This document shows positions 35,111 to 42,991 of a stretch of 61,033 bases of DNA, piece by piece (within the stretch, counting starts at the first letter, position 1; every line of letters starts with the position of its first letter). This DNA comes from Candidatus Fermentithermobacillaceae bacterium. Lineage in GTDB: Bacteria > Bacillota > Sulfobacillia > Fermentithermobacillales > DUSS01. The translations under genes and the position numbers were made by a program. Under the pieces are notes generated by a model that was not told the origin of the DNA, did not search any database, and worked only from the letters and a program-made list of their open reading frames with translations. The stretch covers positions 1-61,033 of the forward strand of contig DYEQ01000024.1 of the NCBI GenBank assembly GCA_020725645.1, written 5' to 3'.

Positions 35111-35938
35111 GTGGGTTCGGACCTAACCAAGTATCTCAGGGTGGAAAAGCTTCCGCACATCTGGTGCGCGGGGTGCGGGCATGGCATCGTCACCCGGGCG
35201 ATAGTGAAGGCAATCGATGAGCTCGGTCTCGACCCGGTTAAAGTGACGGTGATATCGGGTATCGGTTGCTCGTCGCGAGCTCCAGGCTACATGAACTTCG
35301 ACACCCTCCACACGACCCATGGACGGGCCATAGCTTTCGCGACCGGAGTGAAGCTAGCTCGCCCCGAACTCAAGGTCATCGTAATCACCGGGGATGGAGA
35401 CGCAGCTGCCATCGGGGGCAATCACCTGATCCACGCTGCCAGAAGAAACATCGACCTGACCGTGATTTGCTATAACAACACTATTTACGGGATGACTTCG
35501 GGCCAGTACTCCCCGGTCACTCCGCTGGGGAGCTTCGCCTCAACTGCGCCTTATGGGATGGTTGAGCGTCCTTTCGATCTTTGCGAGCTCGTGATGGGCG
35601 CAGGGGGTACCTTCGTAGCCCGTAGCACCACTTACCACGCTCGCCATCTCACCAACGTCATAAAGCAAGCGATTCAGCACAAAGGGTTTTCCTTCGTGGA
35701 TGCGTTCTCGCAGTGTCCGACGTATTTCGGTCGAAGAAACAACCTGCGGGAAGCCCTTGCGATGCTCAACTGGTACAAGGAAAACGCCGTGTCCCGTGAG
35801 GACTGGGCGAAAATCCCCCCGACCGAAAGGGGCTCGAAGTTCCCCATAGGGGTGTTCAAAGACGAAGAAGCCCCTGAGTACTGCGAAAGTTACCGGAAAG
35901 TTATCGAGAAAGCGATGAAGGAGGGGGACGCGAAGTGA
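35111..35938 (+). CDS. korB: 2-oxoacid (2-oxoglutarate):ferredoxin oxidoreductase beta subunit
   Basis: 275 residues. Thiamine diphosphate-binding subunit: WCAGCGHGIVTRAIVKA, ISGIGCSSRAPGYMNFDTLH, HGRAIAFATGVKLARPEL, and the GDGDAAAIGGNHLIHAARRN plus YNNTIYGMTSGQYSP segments that hold ThDP-Mg2+. GTG 1 nt after korA, gggggtgac upstream. The stop overlaps the korC GTG by 4 nt. Confidence 0.92.
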   Translation: MGSDLTKYLRVEKLPHIWCAGCGHGIVTRAIVKAIDELGLDPVKVTVISGIGCSSRAPGYMNFDTLHTTHGRAIAFATGVKLARPELKVIVITGDGDAAAIGGNHLIHAARRNIDLTVICYNNTIYGMTSGQYSPVTPLGSFASTAPYGMVERPFDLCELVMGAGGTFVARSTTYHARHLTNVIKQAIQHKGFSFVDAFSQCPTYFGRRNNLREALAMLNWYKENAVSREDWAKIPPTERGSKFPIGVFKDEEAPEYCESYRKVIEKAMKEGDAK

Positions 35939-36492
35939 GGAAGGAATTCAGGCTAGCCGGCGCGGGAGGTCAAGGTCTCATCAGCGCAGCGATAATCCTT
36001 GCGGAGGCCATCGCTTCCCGGACCGACCTCCACGTCGCTCAAATCCAGTCCTACGGTCCTGAGTCGCGAGGCGGGTCCTCCCGAGGTGACGTGATAATAT
36101 CCGACTCTCAGGTAGACTATCCCGAGGTCACAAAGCCTCAGTACCTCCTTGTCATGACCCAGGAAGCATGCTCGAAGTACGCCAAAGACCTCGCTCCCGG
36201 AGGCGTGCTGATCGCCGATTCCACTTACGTAAAGCAGATTCCCCCGGTAGATGGAACGGTGAAGTCTTACCCCATCAGCGAACGGGCGAGGGAAATGGGC
36301 AGGGAAATAGTGGCGAACATGATCGGTCTCGGTATCCTAGCGGGTTTTACCGGCGTGGTTTCTCCTGAGGTTCTGGAAGAAGCCGTGATGGAAAGACTCT
36401 CTAAAAGCACTTGGGACCTCAACAAAAAAGCTCTCCGTCACGGTTTCGATGTGGGAATGAAAATGGCCGGCGAAGGGGGAGGTGGGGACTGA
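35935..36492 (+). CDS. korC: 2-oxoacid (2-oxoglutarate):ferredoxin oxidoreductase gamma subunit
   Basis: 185 residues of the gamma fold: FRLAGAGGQGLISAAIILAE, the SYGPESRGGSSRGDVIISD motif, and LLVMTQEACSKYA. The gamma subunit completes the CoA-binding part of the complex. GTGA overlap with korB shows coupled translation. 104 nt separate it from gdh; no terminator is evident there. Confidence 0.92.
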   Translation: MRKEFRLAGAGGQGLISAAIILAEAIASRTDLHVAQIQSYGPESRGGSSRGDVIISDSQVDYPEVTKPQYLLVMTQEACSKYAKDLAPGGVLIADSTYVKQIPPVDGTVKSYPISERAREMGREIVANMIGLGILAGFTGVVSPEVLEEAVMERLSKSTWDLNKKALRHGFDVGMKMAGEGGGGD

Positions 36493-36596
36493 AAGAGGAG
36501 AAGCCCAAAGCTCTCGTTTGCGGCGGGTGAGAGAAACAGACTGTGTTTTCACGAAGACAGCTTAATGCAGGCAGTTTTGGGGGAGGTTTTTAAAGA

Positions 36597-37850
36597 ATGG
36601 CGGAGAAGACGTTGAATCCTTTTGAAATCGTCCAGGGTCAGATCAAGAAAGCTTGTGACCAGCTGGGGCTGGAACCCGCGGCCTATGATATCCTTAAGCA
36701 ACCGGAGAGGGCCATAGAGGTTTCGTTCCCGGTGGAAATGGACGACGGTACCATCAAGGTGTTCACCGGCTGGCGTTCCCAGCACAACACCGCATTGGGC
36801 CCGGCCAAAGGAGGACTAAGGTTCCATCCCGACACCAACTTCGATGAAGTTAAAGCGCTCTCCATGTGGATGACTTTTAAGTGCTCCGTGGTGGGCCTTC
36901 CTTACGGCGGAGGTAAAGGGGCGGTGAAGTGCAACCCCAAGGAACTTTCGCCCAGGGAGCTGGAGAGGGTCTCCCGCGGCTTCATCAGAGCTCTTGGCGA
37001 CTTCATCGGTCCTCTTAAAGATATTCCGGCGCCGGACGTATACACCAACGCCCAGATCATGGCGTGGATGGTGGACGAGTTTTCTGCGATGAAGGGATTC
37101 CCCAACCCCGGGCTCTTAACGGGAAAGCCGATATTGCTGGGAGGTTCCCTCGGACGCAATACCGCAACCGCCAGAGGTTGCACCTACGTTATCCGCGAAG
37201 CTGCCAAGAAGATCGGTCTCGATTTGAAGAAAGCTACTTACGCCGTTAACGGCTTCGGAAACGCCGGGGCTTATTCGGCCTTCTTCATGAAAGACATGGG
37301 AGCTAAGATGGTGGCGTGCAACGACTCCAAGGGCGGTGCCTATAACCCCGAGGGAATGGATCCGGTGGCGGTCTCCCAGTGGAAAGCTGAGCACGGTACG
37401 GTGAAGGGATTCCCCGGCTCTCGTGATATCTCCACCGAAGAGCTTTACGCCCTTCCGGTAGACATCTTAATTCCGGCAGCTTTGGAGAACACGATAACCC
37501 AGTCGGTCGCCCCGAACGTAAAGGCCAAGATAATCGGGGAAGCTGCCAACGGGCCGACCACGCCGGAAGCTGATGAGATCCTGAACAAGAAGGGAGTCAT
37601 GGTTCTCCCGGATATCCTGGCCTCCGCCGGTGGCGTAACCGTGTCCTATTTTGAGTGGGTACAAAACCTGATGAACTTCTACTGGACGGCCGAGGAAGTG
37701 GACAGCCGTCTGGAGAACATCATGGTGAAAGCTTTCGAGGAAGTCTATGCCATGCATAAAGAAAAGGGAGTATCCCTCAGGGAAGCCGCGTTCCTGGTAG
37801 CCGTCAAGAAAGTGGCGGACGCCATGAGGCTCAGGGGTTGGCTCTCCTAA
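36597..37850 (+). CDS. gdh: Glutamate dehydrogenase
   Basis: 417 residues, the hexameric form common in Bacillota and archaea. Substrate and catalytic motifs: GWRSQHNTALGPAKGGLRFH, VGLPYGGGKGAVKCNP (catalytic Lys) and IPAPDVYTN (catalytic Asp). The dinucleotide-binding fold contains VNGFGNAGAY (GxGxxG-like). It interconverts glutamate with 2-oxoglutarate and NH3 and directly supplies the Kor substrate. ATG after gggggaggt. Cofactor preference (NAD or NADP) cannot be set by eye. Confidence 0.95.
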   Translation: MAEKTLNPFEIVQGQIKKACDQLGLEPAAYDILKQPERAIEVSFPVEMDDGTIKVFTGWRSQHNTALGPAKGGLRFHPDTNFDEVKALSMWMTFKCSVVGLPYGGGKGAVKCNPKELSPRELERVSRGFIRALGDFIGPLKDIPAPDVYTNAQIMAWMVDEFSAMKGFPNPGLLTGKPILLGGSLGRNTATARGCTYVIREAAKKIGLDLKKATYAVNGFGNAGAYSAFFMKDMGAKMVACNDSKGGAYNPEGMDPVAVSQWKAEHGTVKGFPGSRDISTEELYALPVDILIPAALENTITQSVAPNVKAKIIGEAANGPTTPEADEILNKKGVMVLPDILASAGGVTVSYFEWVQNLMNFYWTAEEVDSRLENIMVKAFEEVYAMHKEKGVSLREAAFLVAVKKVADAMRLRGWLS

Positions 37851-37873
37851 GGCAAACCTACCCGAGATACGTA

Positions 37874-37908
37874 GGCCCATCCCCAGTTCTCGGGGATGGG
37901 CCTTCTCT
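37874..37908 (+). terminator. Hairpin terminator after gdh
   Basis: An 11-bp stem (37874-37884 with 37892-37902, ggcccatcccc against ggggatgggcc) with a 7-nt loop is followed by ttctct. The stem is strong but the U tract is short, so partial readthrough into the mutase gene is possible. Confidence 0.65.
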
Positions 37909-37930
37909 GAAGTGAAGGGGGAGTGGATAG

Positions 37931-39607
37931 TTGTCGCAGGATAAAAACAGGGAACTCGAAAACGCAAAAGCTTCCTGGGAGCGTTCCACCCTCGCCAGGG
38001 TCGTTTCGAGGTTTCCTGAAAGACAATCCTCGTTCAAAACTGACTCGGGTATCGAGCTCGAGCGGGTGTTCACCCCGGTCGAACTCGGAGACTGGGATTA
38101 CCTGACCAAGCTCGGCTTTCCGGGCGAACACCCCTTTACCAGGGGGGTTCAGCCCACCATGTACCGGGGGAGGCTCTGGACGATGCGTCAATATGCCGGC
38201 TTCGGAACGGCCGAGGAGACCAACAAGCGGTTTCGTTTCCTCCTGGACCAGGGCCAAACCGGTTTGAGCGTAGCTTTTGACCTCCCCACTCAAATGGGAT
38301 ACGACTCGGACCATCCCCTAGCTGAAGGAGAAGTCGGGCGCGTCGGTGTGGCGGTGGACTCCCTGGAAGATATGGAGCTCATATTCCAGGGTATACCCCT
38401 GGACAAGGTTTCCACTTCGATGACGATTAACGCTCCGGCCGCTATACTCCTGGCCATGTACCAGGCAGTGGGTGAAAAGCAAGGGACGAGCCCGGACAGA
38501 CTCGAGGGAACGGTCCAAAACGACATATTGAAAGAATACGTAGCAAGAGGTACTTACATTTTCCCGCCCGGTCCGTCCATGCGACTCGTGACCGACGTGT
38601 TCCAATACTGCTCGAAAGCGATTCCCAACTGGAACACGATTTCTGTCAGCGGTTATCACATAAGAGAAGCGGGTGCCACCGCAGCTCAAGAGCTGGCCTT
38701 CACCCTCGCCGACGGCATCGCCTACGTCGAAGCAGCCGTGAAGAAGGGGCTCGACGTAGATGCGTTCGCGGGGAGACTTTCTTTCTTCTTCGCGTGCCAG
38801 ATGAACTTCCTCGAGGAAATCGCCAAGTTCCGGGCAGCTAGAAGGCTTTGGGCCAGGATAATGAAGGAGCGGTTCGGGGCGAAGAACCCGAGGTCCTGGA
38901 TGCTCCGCTTCCACACCCAGACGGCAGGTTCTTCTCTTACAGCGCAACAACCCTTCGTAAACGTCGTCCGTACGGCCATAGAGGCGCTTGCGGCCGTCCT
39001 CGGGGGAACCCAGTCTCTTCATACCAACTCGTGGGACGAAGCTCTATCGCTTCCCACGGAAGAGTCGGTGAAGATCGCCCTCCGTACCCAGCAGGTCATC
39101 GCCTTTGAGACCGGCGTGGCCGATACCATCGATCCCCTTGGAGGGAGCTATTGCATCGAGCGACTCACCGACGAACTCGAGGCCCTTGCCGAAGGCTACA
39201 TCCGGAAGATCGATGACCTGGGTGGAGCGGTTTCCGCTATCGAGTCCGGTTTCATGCAGCGCGAGATCCAGGAGAGCGCGTACCGGTATCAGAAGGCGGT
39301 GGAAAGGAAGGAAAGGGTCATAGTAGGGGTAAACGCCTTTACCGAGAAGGAGGAACCGTCCAGGGAGATATTGCGCCTGGATCCCGCAGTGGCTGAGTCC
39401 CAGTTGAAGCGACTGCGGGATTTGAAAACGCGAAGGGACGGCACCGCAGTGAGGAGAGCACTTAAAGACGTCGAAAGGGCGGCCAGAGGGGAGGAGAATC
39501 TGATACCGCCTATTATCGAAGCGGTAAAAGCATACGCCACCATCGGCGAGATCTGCAACGTGTTAAGGGACGTGTTCGGCACCTATCATCCCGCCGCCGT
39601 ATTCTAA
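37931..39607 (+). CDS. Methylmalonyl-CoA mutase, catalytic (alpha) chain without B12 domain
   Basis: 558 residues. Barrel domain of the acyl-CoA mutases: [53 protein letters not shown], and the substrate-pocket [37 protein letters not shown] and [20 protein letters not shown] also match. The length equals the separate alpha subunit; the cobalamin-binding domain (DxHxxG) is not present here nor in the next gene. It converts succinyl-CoA and methylmalonyl-CoA reversibly. Close relatives act on isobutyryl-CoA, but the epimerase gene downstream favours methylmalonyl-CoA. TTG start after gggggagtgg. Confidence 0.88.
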   Translation: MSQDKNRELENAKASWERSTLARVVSRFPERQSSFKTDSGIELERVFTPVELGDWDYLTKLGFPGEHPFTRGVQPTMYRGRLWTMRQYAGFGTAEETNKRFRFLLDQGQTGLSVAFDLPTQMGYDSDHPLAEGEVGRVGVAVDSLEDMELIFQGIPLDKVSTSMTINAPAAILLAMYQAVGEKQGTSPDRLEGTVQNDILKEYVARGTYIFPPGPSMRLVTDVFQYCSKAIPNWNTISVSGYHIREAGATAAQELAFTLADGIAYVEAAVKKGLDVDAFAGRLSFFFACQMNFLEEIAKFRAARRLWARIMKERFGAKNPRSWMLRFHTQTAGSSLTAQQPFVNVVRTAIEALAAVLGGTQSLHTNSWDEALSLPTEESVKIALRTQQVIAFETGVADTIDPLGGSYCIERLTDELEALAEGYIRKIDDLGGAVSAIESGFMQREIQESAYRYQKAVERKERVIVGVNAFTEKEEPSREILRLDPAVAESQLKRLRDLKTRRDGTAVRRALKDVERAARGEENLIPPIIEAVKAYATIGEICNVLRDVFGTYHPAAVF

Positions 39608-39766
39608 GGTATTCCGACATCCCGACGACTATGCGGCGGGTAGAATCCCGGAAGGTCCGGCTGTCTGGCGTTTTCAAAGAGATTGGGTGCGGCAGGGTTG
39701 TTCCCGCGTCAGGGCAACGCGGGGAGGGCTTAAGGCTTTGGTACCGGAGATTGGAGGTGGCGTTCT

Positions 39767-40165
39767 GTGATAAAGAAGATCGATCATTTGGGGATAGCTG
39801 TGAACGATATGAAACAAGCTGCGGAGGACTTTGCTCGGGCTTTCGGCATCGGGCTTTGCGGAGAGGAGGAAGTTCCTTCCCAGAAAGTGAAGGTTGGCTT
39901 TTTACAAGTGGGCGAGGTGAGGCTGGAACTCCTTCAACCCCTGGAACCGGAAAGCCCGGTGGGGAAGTTCCTCTCATCCCGAGGAGAGGGTTTTCACCAC
40001 ATAGCTTTTGAGGTAGATGACATCGAGAGCGACCTTCTCAAAGCGGAAAGCGCCGGGTTGGCTCTTCTGGACAAGACCCCGAGGCCCGGAGCTCACGGGA
40101 CGAAGGTCGCTTTCATCCACCCTAGGAGCGCCCACGGTCTTCTGGTGGAGCTGGTGCAAAAGTGA
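39767..40165 (+). CDS. mce: Methylmalonyl-CoA epimerase
   Basis: 132 residues of the glyoxalase/VOC fold: IDHLGIAVNDMKQAAEDFAR, VKVGFLQVGEVRLELLQP, GEGFHHIAFEVDDIESDL and PGAHGTKVAFIHPRSAHGLL, with metal-binding His and Glu residues in family positions (HLG, ELLQP, HHIAF). It interconverts (R)- and (S)-methylmalonyl-CoA next to the mutase. GTG start after ggaggtgg; 159 nt from the mutase gene. Confidence 0.93.
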   Translation: MIKKIDHLGIAVNDMKQAAEDFARAFGIGLCGEEEVPSQKVKVGFLQVGEVRLELLQPLEPESPVGKFLSSRGEGFHHIAFEVDDIESDLLKAESAGLALLDKTPRPGAHGTKVAFIHPRSAHGLLVELVQK

Positions 40166-40314
40166 GAAAACGCGGCGAGGTCCTGGGGTTCTTTAGTACA
40201 CCGAAAGTTTCAGTATCTTTTCACTGAAGCTAAAAGGAAATGGCGTTTCCGAGTAAGAATAATGTGTAACGAGAGGCCGTGTCAGGCCCAACGAAACCCT
40301 AAGGGGGCTCGGGG

Positions 40315-40509
40315 ATGGAAAGACCACCCAGGATCGTCGAGTACATCTGTCTTGTGTGTGGAGCTCAGGGAACAGGGAAGATCGACGAAGGTGATTCGGA
40401 AACTATAGAGTGCGGGGGCGGGAAACTCCTCCACTGTCCCAGGTGTGGAAGCCCGGTGAAGACGGTGGAGAGAGAACCCGCCCCTGAAGTCCAGACCGTG
40501 GCGAGGTAA
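40315..40509 (+). CDS. Small zinc-ribbon protein, unknown function
   Basis: 64 residues with two Cys pairs, CLVCGAQG and CPRCGSP, arranged as a zinc ribbon around ETIECGGGKLLH. ATG with gggggctcgggg upstream. It could be a remnant or accessory of acyl-CoA metabolism, but position is the only hint. The following terminator suggests that it ends the mutase/epimerase transcript. Confidence 0.6.
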   Translation: MERPPRIVEYICLVCGAQGTGKIDEGDSETIECGGGKLLHCPRCGSPVKTVEREPAPEVQTVAR

Positions 40510-40516
40510 CGCTTTC

Positions 40517-40559
40517 CGGCCGGAGGATGGCACGCGTGGCTCTCCCCGGCCGTTCTTTT
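40517..40559 (+). terminator. Intrinsic terminator before the dcw cluster
   Basis: cggccgg (40517-40523) pairs with ccggccg (40546-40552), with further pairing inside, and is followed by ttctttt. It separates the acyl-CoA genes from the mraZ operon. Confidence 0.65.
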
Positions 40560-40560
40560 G

Positions 40561-40800
40561 GTGCACTTTTAACGATAAACTGCGCGTAAGAATGGATCAC
40601 CGCATAAGAACGAAACACCCCATCAAAACGGAACACCCCGTAGCATCACGACACCACGCCCGCGAAGTAATATCAAAGCGAAACCAAGCACCGAGTGCGG
40701 AATAAGACCAAGGAACCCTGCGTAACACCAAGTAACGCCAGGGAATACATCGGAAAAGCATCCTCCACGCATCGCACCCGGCATAATCCAATTGCGAAAA
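40561..40800 (+). repeat. A/C-skewed intergenic stretch with imperfect 17-20 nt repeats
   Basis: The plus strand is markedly poor in T. Related words recur: cgcataagaacgaaacaccc, then catcaaaacggaacacccc, then tagcatcacgacacc, and later gcggaataagaccaaggaac. The element aacacccc occurs twice, about 18 nt apart (near 40615 and 40633). No coding frame on either strand has a family match or a ribosome site. Its nature is unknown; it is not a CRISPR array because the copies are too degenerate and have no spacers. Confidence 0.45.
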
Positions 40801-40816
40801 ATCTCGGACATCCCCC

Positions 40817-40845
40817 TTCACACAAGGAGGATTTTTCATTATAGT
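40817..40845 (+). promoter_or_regulatory. Sigma-A-type promoter of the mraZ (dcw) operon
   Basis: ttcaca (40817-40822) and tatagt (40840-40845) with a 17-nt spacer. Start near 40852, 32 nt before the mraZ GTG. The -35 lies in the loop of a possible hairpin whose arms are aaaaatc (40797-40803) and gattttt (40830-40836). Confidence 0.65.
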
Positions 40846-40864
40846 GGCGAATGTAGGCATCAAA

Positions 40865-40889
40865 TGGAGTGAAGTGGGGCAAAGTGGCA
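40865..40889 (+). promoter_or_regulatory. MraZ operator: three 5-mers at 10-nt spacing
   Basis: tggag (40865-40869), tgggg (40875-40879) and tggca (40885-40889) repeat with an exact 10-nt period. MraZ is known to bind TGGGN repeats separated by 5 nt at its own promoter region. The third copy overlaps the proposed GTG start at 40884. This implies autorepression of the dcw operon. Confidence 0.75.
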
Positions 40890-41321
40890 CAACCTTCGTT
40901 CGTAGGGGAATACCAGCATACGCTGGACGACAAAGGGAGAGTAGCTCTCCCGGCGCGTTTCAGGGAATCGCTGGGCCCCAGGTTCATGCTGGCAAGGGGC
41001 CTTGACGACTGCCTTTTCATCTACCCCTTGGACGAATGGGAAAGACTCGTCGAGAGATTGAAGTCCGTGCCGATCAGCCAGAGCGACTTCCGGGCATTTG
41101 CCAGATACTTTCTGGCGGGTGCCGTCGAAGTCGAACCGGACAAGCAAGGGAGGTTCGTCCTTCCTTCGCATCTCCGGGAGTACGCCGGCTTAACGAAGGA
41201 AGTATCCATACTTGGCGTGGGGAACAGACTTGAGATCTGGGACAGGACGAAGTGGGAGGAAATGAAAACGAGGATACACGGGGAGTTCGCAAAGTTGGCC
41301 GAGACCGTTACGGCCATCTAG
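40884..41321 (+). CDS. mraZ: Transcriptional regulator MraZ
   Basis: About 145 residues from GTG 40884. Two swapped-hairpin AbrB-like repeats each carry the DxxxR motif: GEYQHTLDDKGRVALPARFR and VEPDKQGRFVLPSHLREY. MraZ forms a ring and represses the dcw operon by binding tandem repeats at its start. A longer frame from GTG 40869 exists but would begin inside the operator. First gene of the cluster. Confidence 0.94.
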   Translation: MAQPSFVGEYQHTLDDKGRVALPARFRESLGPRFMLARGLDDCLFIYPLDEWERLVERLKSVPISQSDFRAFARYFLAGAVEVEPDKQGRFVLPSHLREYAGLTKEVSILGVGNRLEIWDRTKWEEMKTRIHGEFAKLAETVTAI

Positions 41322-41482
41322 ACGAGCTTCCGCTGGAAAGGCCCGAGCGCTCGAGTTCTGGCAGGCACCAACTGGAATCGCTTTGAACCGTTCTAAATCC
41401 GAGGGAGGCGCACGCCTGCCTCTTACTGTCTAAGGCGGGAGTCTCGAACAGGAGCGTTGGACCTCAGGAAAGGAGGAGCGGG

Positions 41483-42394
41483 GTGGGTCTAGTAAGCGGG
41501 CGATCACCCGAAGGTTCCTTCCACGTTCCCGTGATGGTGGAGGAAGTCCTGGCAAAGCTCGTCCGGGGAACGGAAAGCGTAATCGTGGACTGTACGGTGG
41601 GAGGTGGGGGACACGCCCTCCGGATCCTGGAACGGTCCAAGTGCTTCCTTGTGGGCATCGATAAAGATGAGGAAGCTCTGGAAGTCGCCAGGAGGCGACT
41701 GGCGTCGTACGTAGGGCGCTTTTTTCTGGCTAAGGCGGATTTCCGTGAGGTCCGGGCGGTCCTGGCCCGGGTTGGCATACCCCGGGTCGACGGAGTTCTC
41801 TTCGATCTCGGAGTATCCCTCAGGCAGCTCACGGACCCGTCCAGAGGGTTTACGTACTGGGGGGACGCCCCGCTGGACATGAGGATGGACAAAAGCGGGC
41901 CTGTGACGGCCGCGAATCTTCTCGAGACTTGCGCCGAGGAGGAGCTCGAGCGCATCCTGCGGGAGTACGGAGAAGAAAGATACGCCCGACCCATCGCCCA
42001 TCTCATAGTGACTGAACGGGAAAAGCGACCTTTGAGGACAGCTCGAGACCTGGTAGAGCTCATATACCGGGCGATTCCCGCGAGGGCGAGGAGAACGGGC
42101 GGCCACCCGGCGAGAAGGACGTTCCAAGCTCTGAGGATAGCTGTGAACCGCGAGCTCGACGGCCTCGACCGGGCTATCGAAACGGCCTTTTACATGACGA
42201 AGCCTGGTGGCCGGGTGGTCGTTTTGAGCTACCACTCTCTTGAGGACGGCGTGGCAAAGAGCGTTTTCAAGCGGATGGAGGCGGCCAAAGTCGCTTCGAT
42301 TCTGGAGAAAAAACCTCTGACCCCGACCAAAGCGGAGCGAGAGCGAAATCCCGGATCGAGGAGCGCCAAATTGCGCGCAGCAGCCTTGATATGA
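41483..42394 (+). CDS. rsmH: 16S rRNA m4C1402 methyltransferase RsmH
   Basis: 303 residues. SAM-binding VIVDCTVGGGGHALRILE, motif VDGVLFDLGVSLRQLTDPSR, GFTYWGDAPLDMRMD, and C-terminal ALRIAVNRELDGLDRAIE and VVLSYHSLEDGVAKSVFK are all family hallmarks. It N4-methylates C1402 in the ribosomal P site. GTG after aaaggagg. It normally follows mraZ, as here, after 161 nt. Confidence 0.95.
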   Translation: MGLVSGRSPEGSFHVPVMVEEVLAKLVRGTESVIVDCTVGGGGHALRILERSKCFLVGIDKDEEALEVARRRLASYVGRFFLAKADFREVRAVLARVGIPRVDGVLFDLGVSLRQLTDPSRGFTYWGDAPLDMRMDKSGPVTAANLLETCAEEELERILREYGEERYARPIAHLIVTEREKRPLRTARDLVELIYRAIPARARRTGGHPARRTFQALRIAVNRELDGLDRAIETAFYMTKPGGRVVVLSYHSLEDGVAKSVFKRMEAAKVASILEKKPLTPTKAERERNPGSRSAKLRAAALI

Positions 42395-42503
42395 GGAAAG
42401 AGGACCCCCGTCGGCGGCAAGAGTCGCCTGGTTCTTTCGCCGGAGAGTCTTGCCGCCGCATCCCGGGAGAACAGAAGAAAAAGGAACAACGGAGGAAGGA
42501 GCC

Positions 42504-42974
42504 ATGATACGCAATCCTACCATCGAGGCGGTGCCTGCCCGCGCCCGAAGACGAGTAAGCGCGACCGGAGTCCCGGTGGAGGCAATTGGCATCCTGTATC
42601 TGGTCGTGGCCGTCCTGTTCGGGCTCATGCTGGTGTGGCAACCGGCAAATCTTGCGAACCTGGCTCACCAGGCGAGGGAGCTGGAACGACGGGTCGAGGC
42701 CTTAAAGGTCGAGAACCACAACCTCAGGGCCGAACTGTCAAAGATCGAATCCCTCTCGTACGTGGAATTCGTAGCTAAAACCAAACTGGGAATGGTAGAG
42801 CCACCCGAAGTCAAGACGGCAGCTGTTGTGGCGTTCGATACGCATGATTTCTCTCTAAGCTCCGGCACGATCCCAGAAGCGACCGGTCGCAAACCCGGAG
42901 GTATAATGGGGATCGTTCAGCGCATAGCTGAGATCTTTGGGGGACGCGGCGTCGAAGCTGGAGGCCGGAAGTAG
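42504..42974 (+). CDS. ftsL: FtsL-like cell division protein
   Basis: 156 residues: an Arg-rich cytoplasmic head, one membrane helix (AIGILYLVVAVLFGLMLVW) and a leucine-zipper coiled coil (ARELERRVEALKVENHNLRA), then KIESLSYVEFVAKTKLGMV, the region near the end of FtsL/DivIC proteins. A longer than usual C-terminal tail follows. It would bridge the ring with FtsQ and the septal transpeptidase. ATG 42504 with ggaggaaggag upstream. Position between rsmH and the PBP supports FtsL. Confidence 0.8.
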   Translation: MIRNPTIEAVPARARRRVSATGVPVEAIGILYLVVAVLFGLMLVWQPANLANLAHQARELERRVEALKVENHNLRAELSKIESLSYVEFVAKTKLGMVEPPEVKTAAVVAFDTHDFSLSSGTIPEATGRKPGGIMGIVQRIAEIFGGRGVEAGGRK

Positions 42975-42991
42975 CTCGGGAGAGGATAGAT

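Noticed and set aside
40561-40800. CRISPR-like array
   Set aside because: Units are only 17-20 nt, diverge strongly and have no unique spacers; no cas genes are present.
40597-40890. Minus-strand frame of 97 codons rich in Trp, Arg and Cys ahead of mraZ
   Set aside because: The composition reflects the repeated A/C-rich DNA read backwards; no ribosome site or family match.
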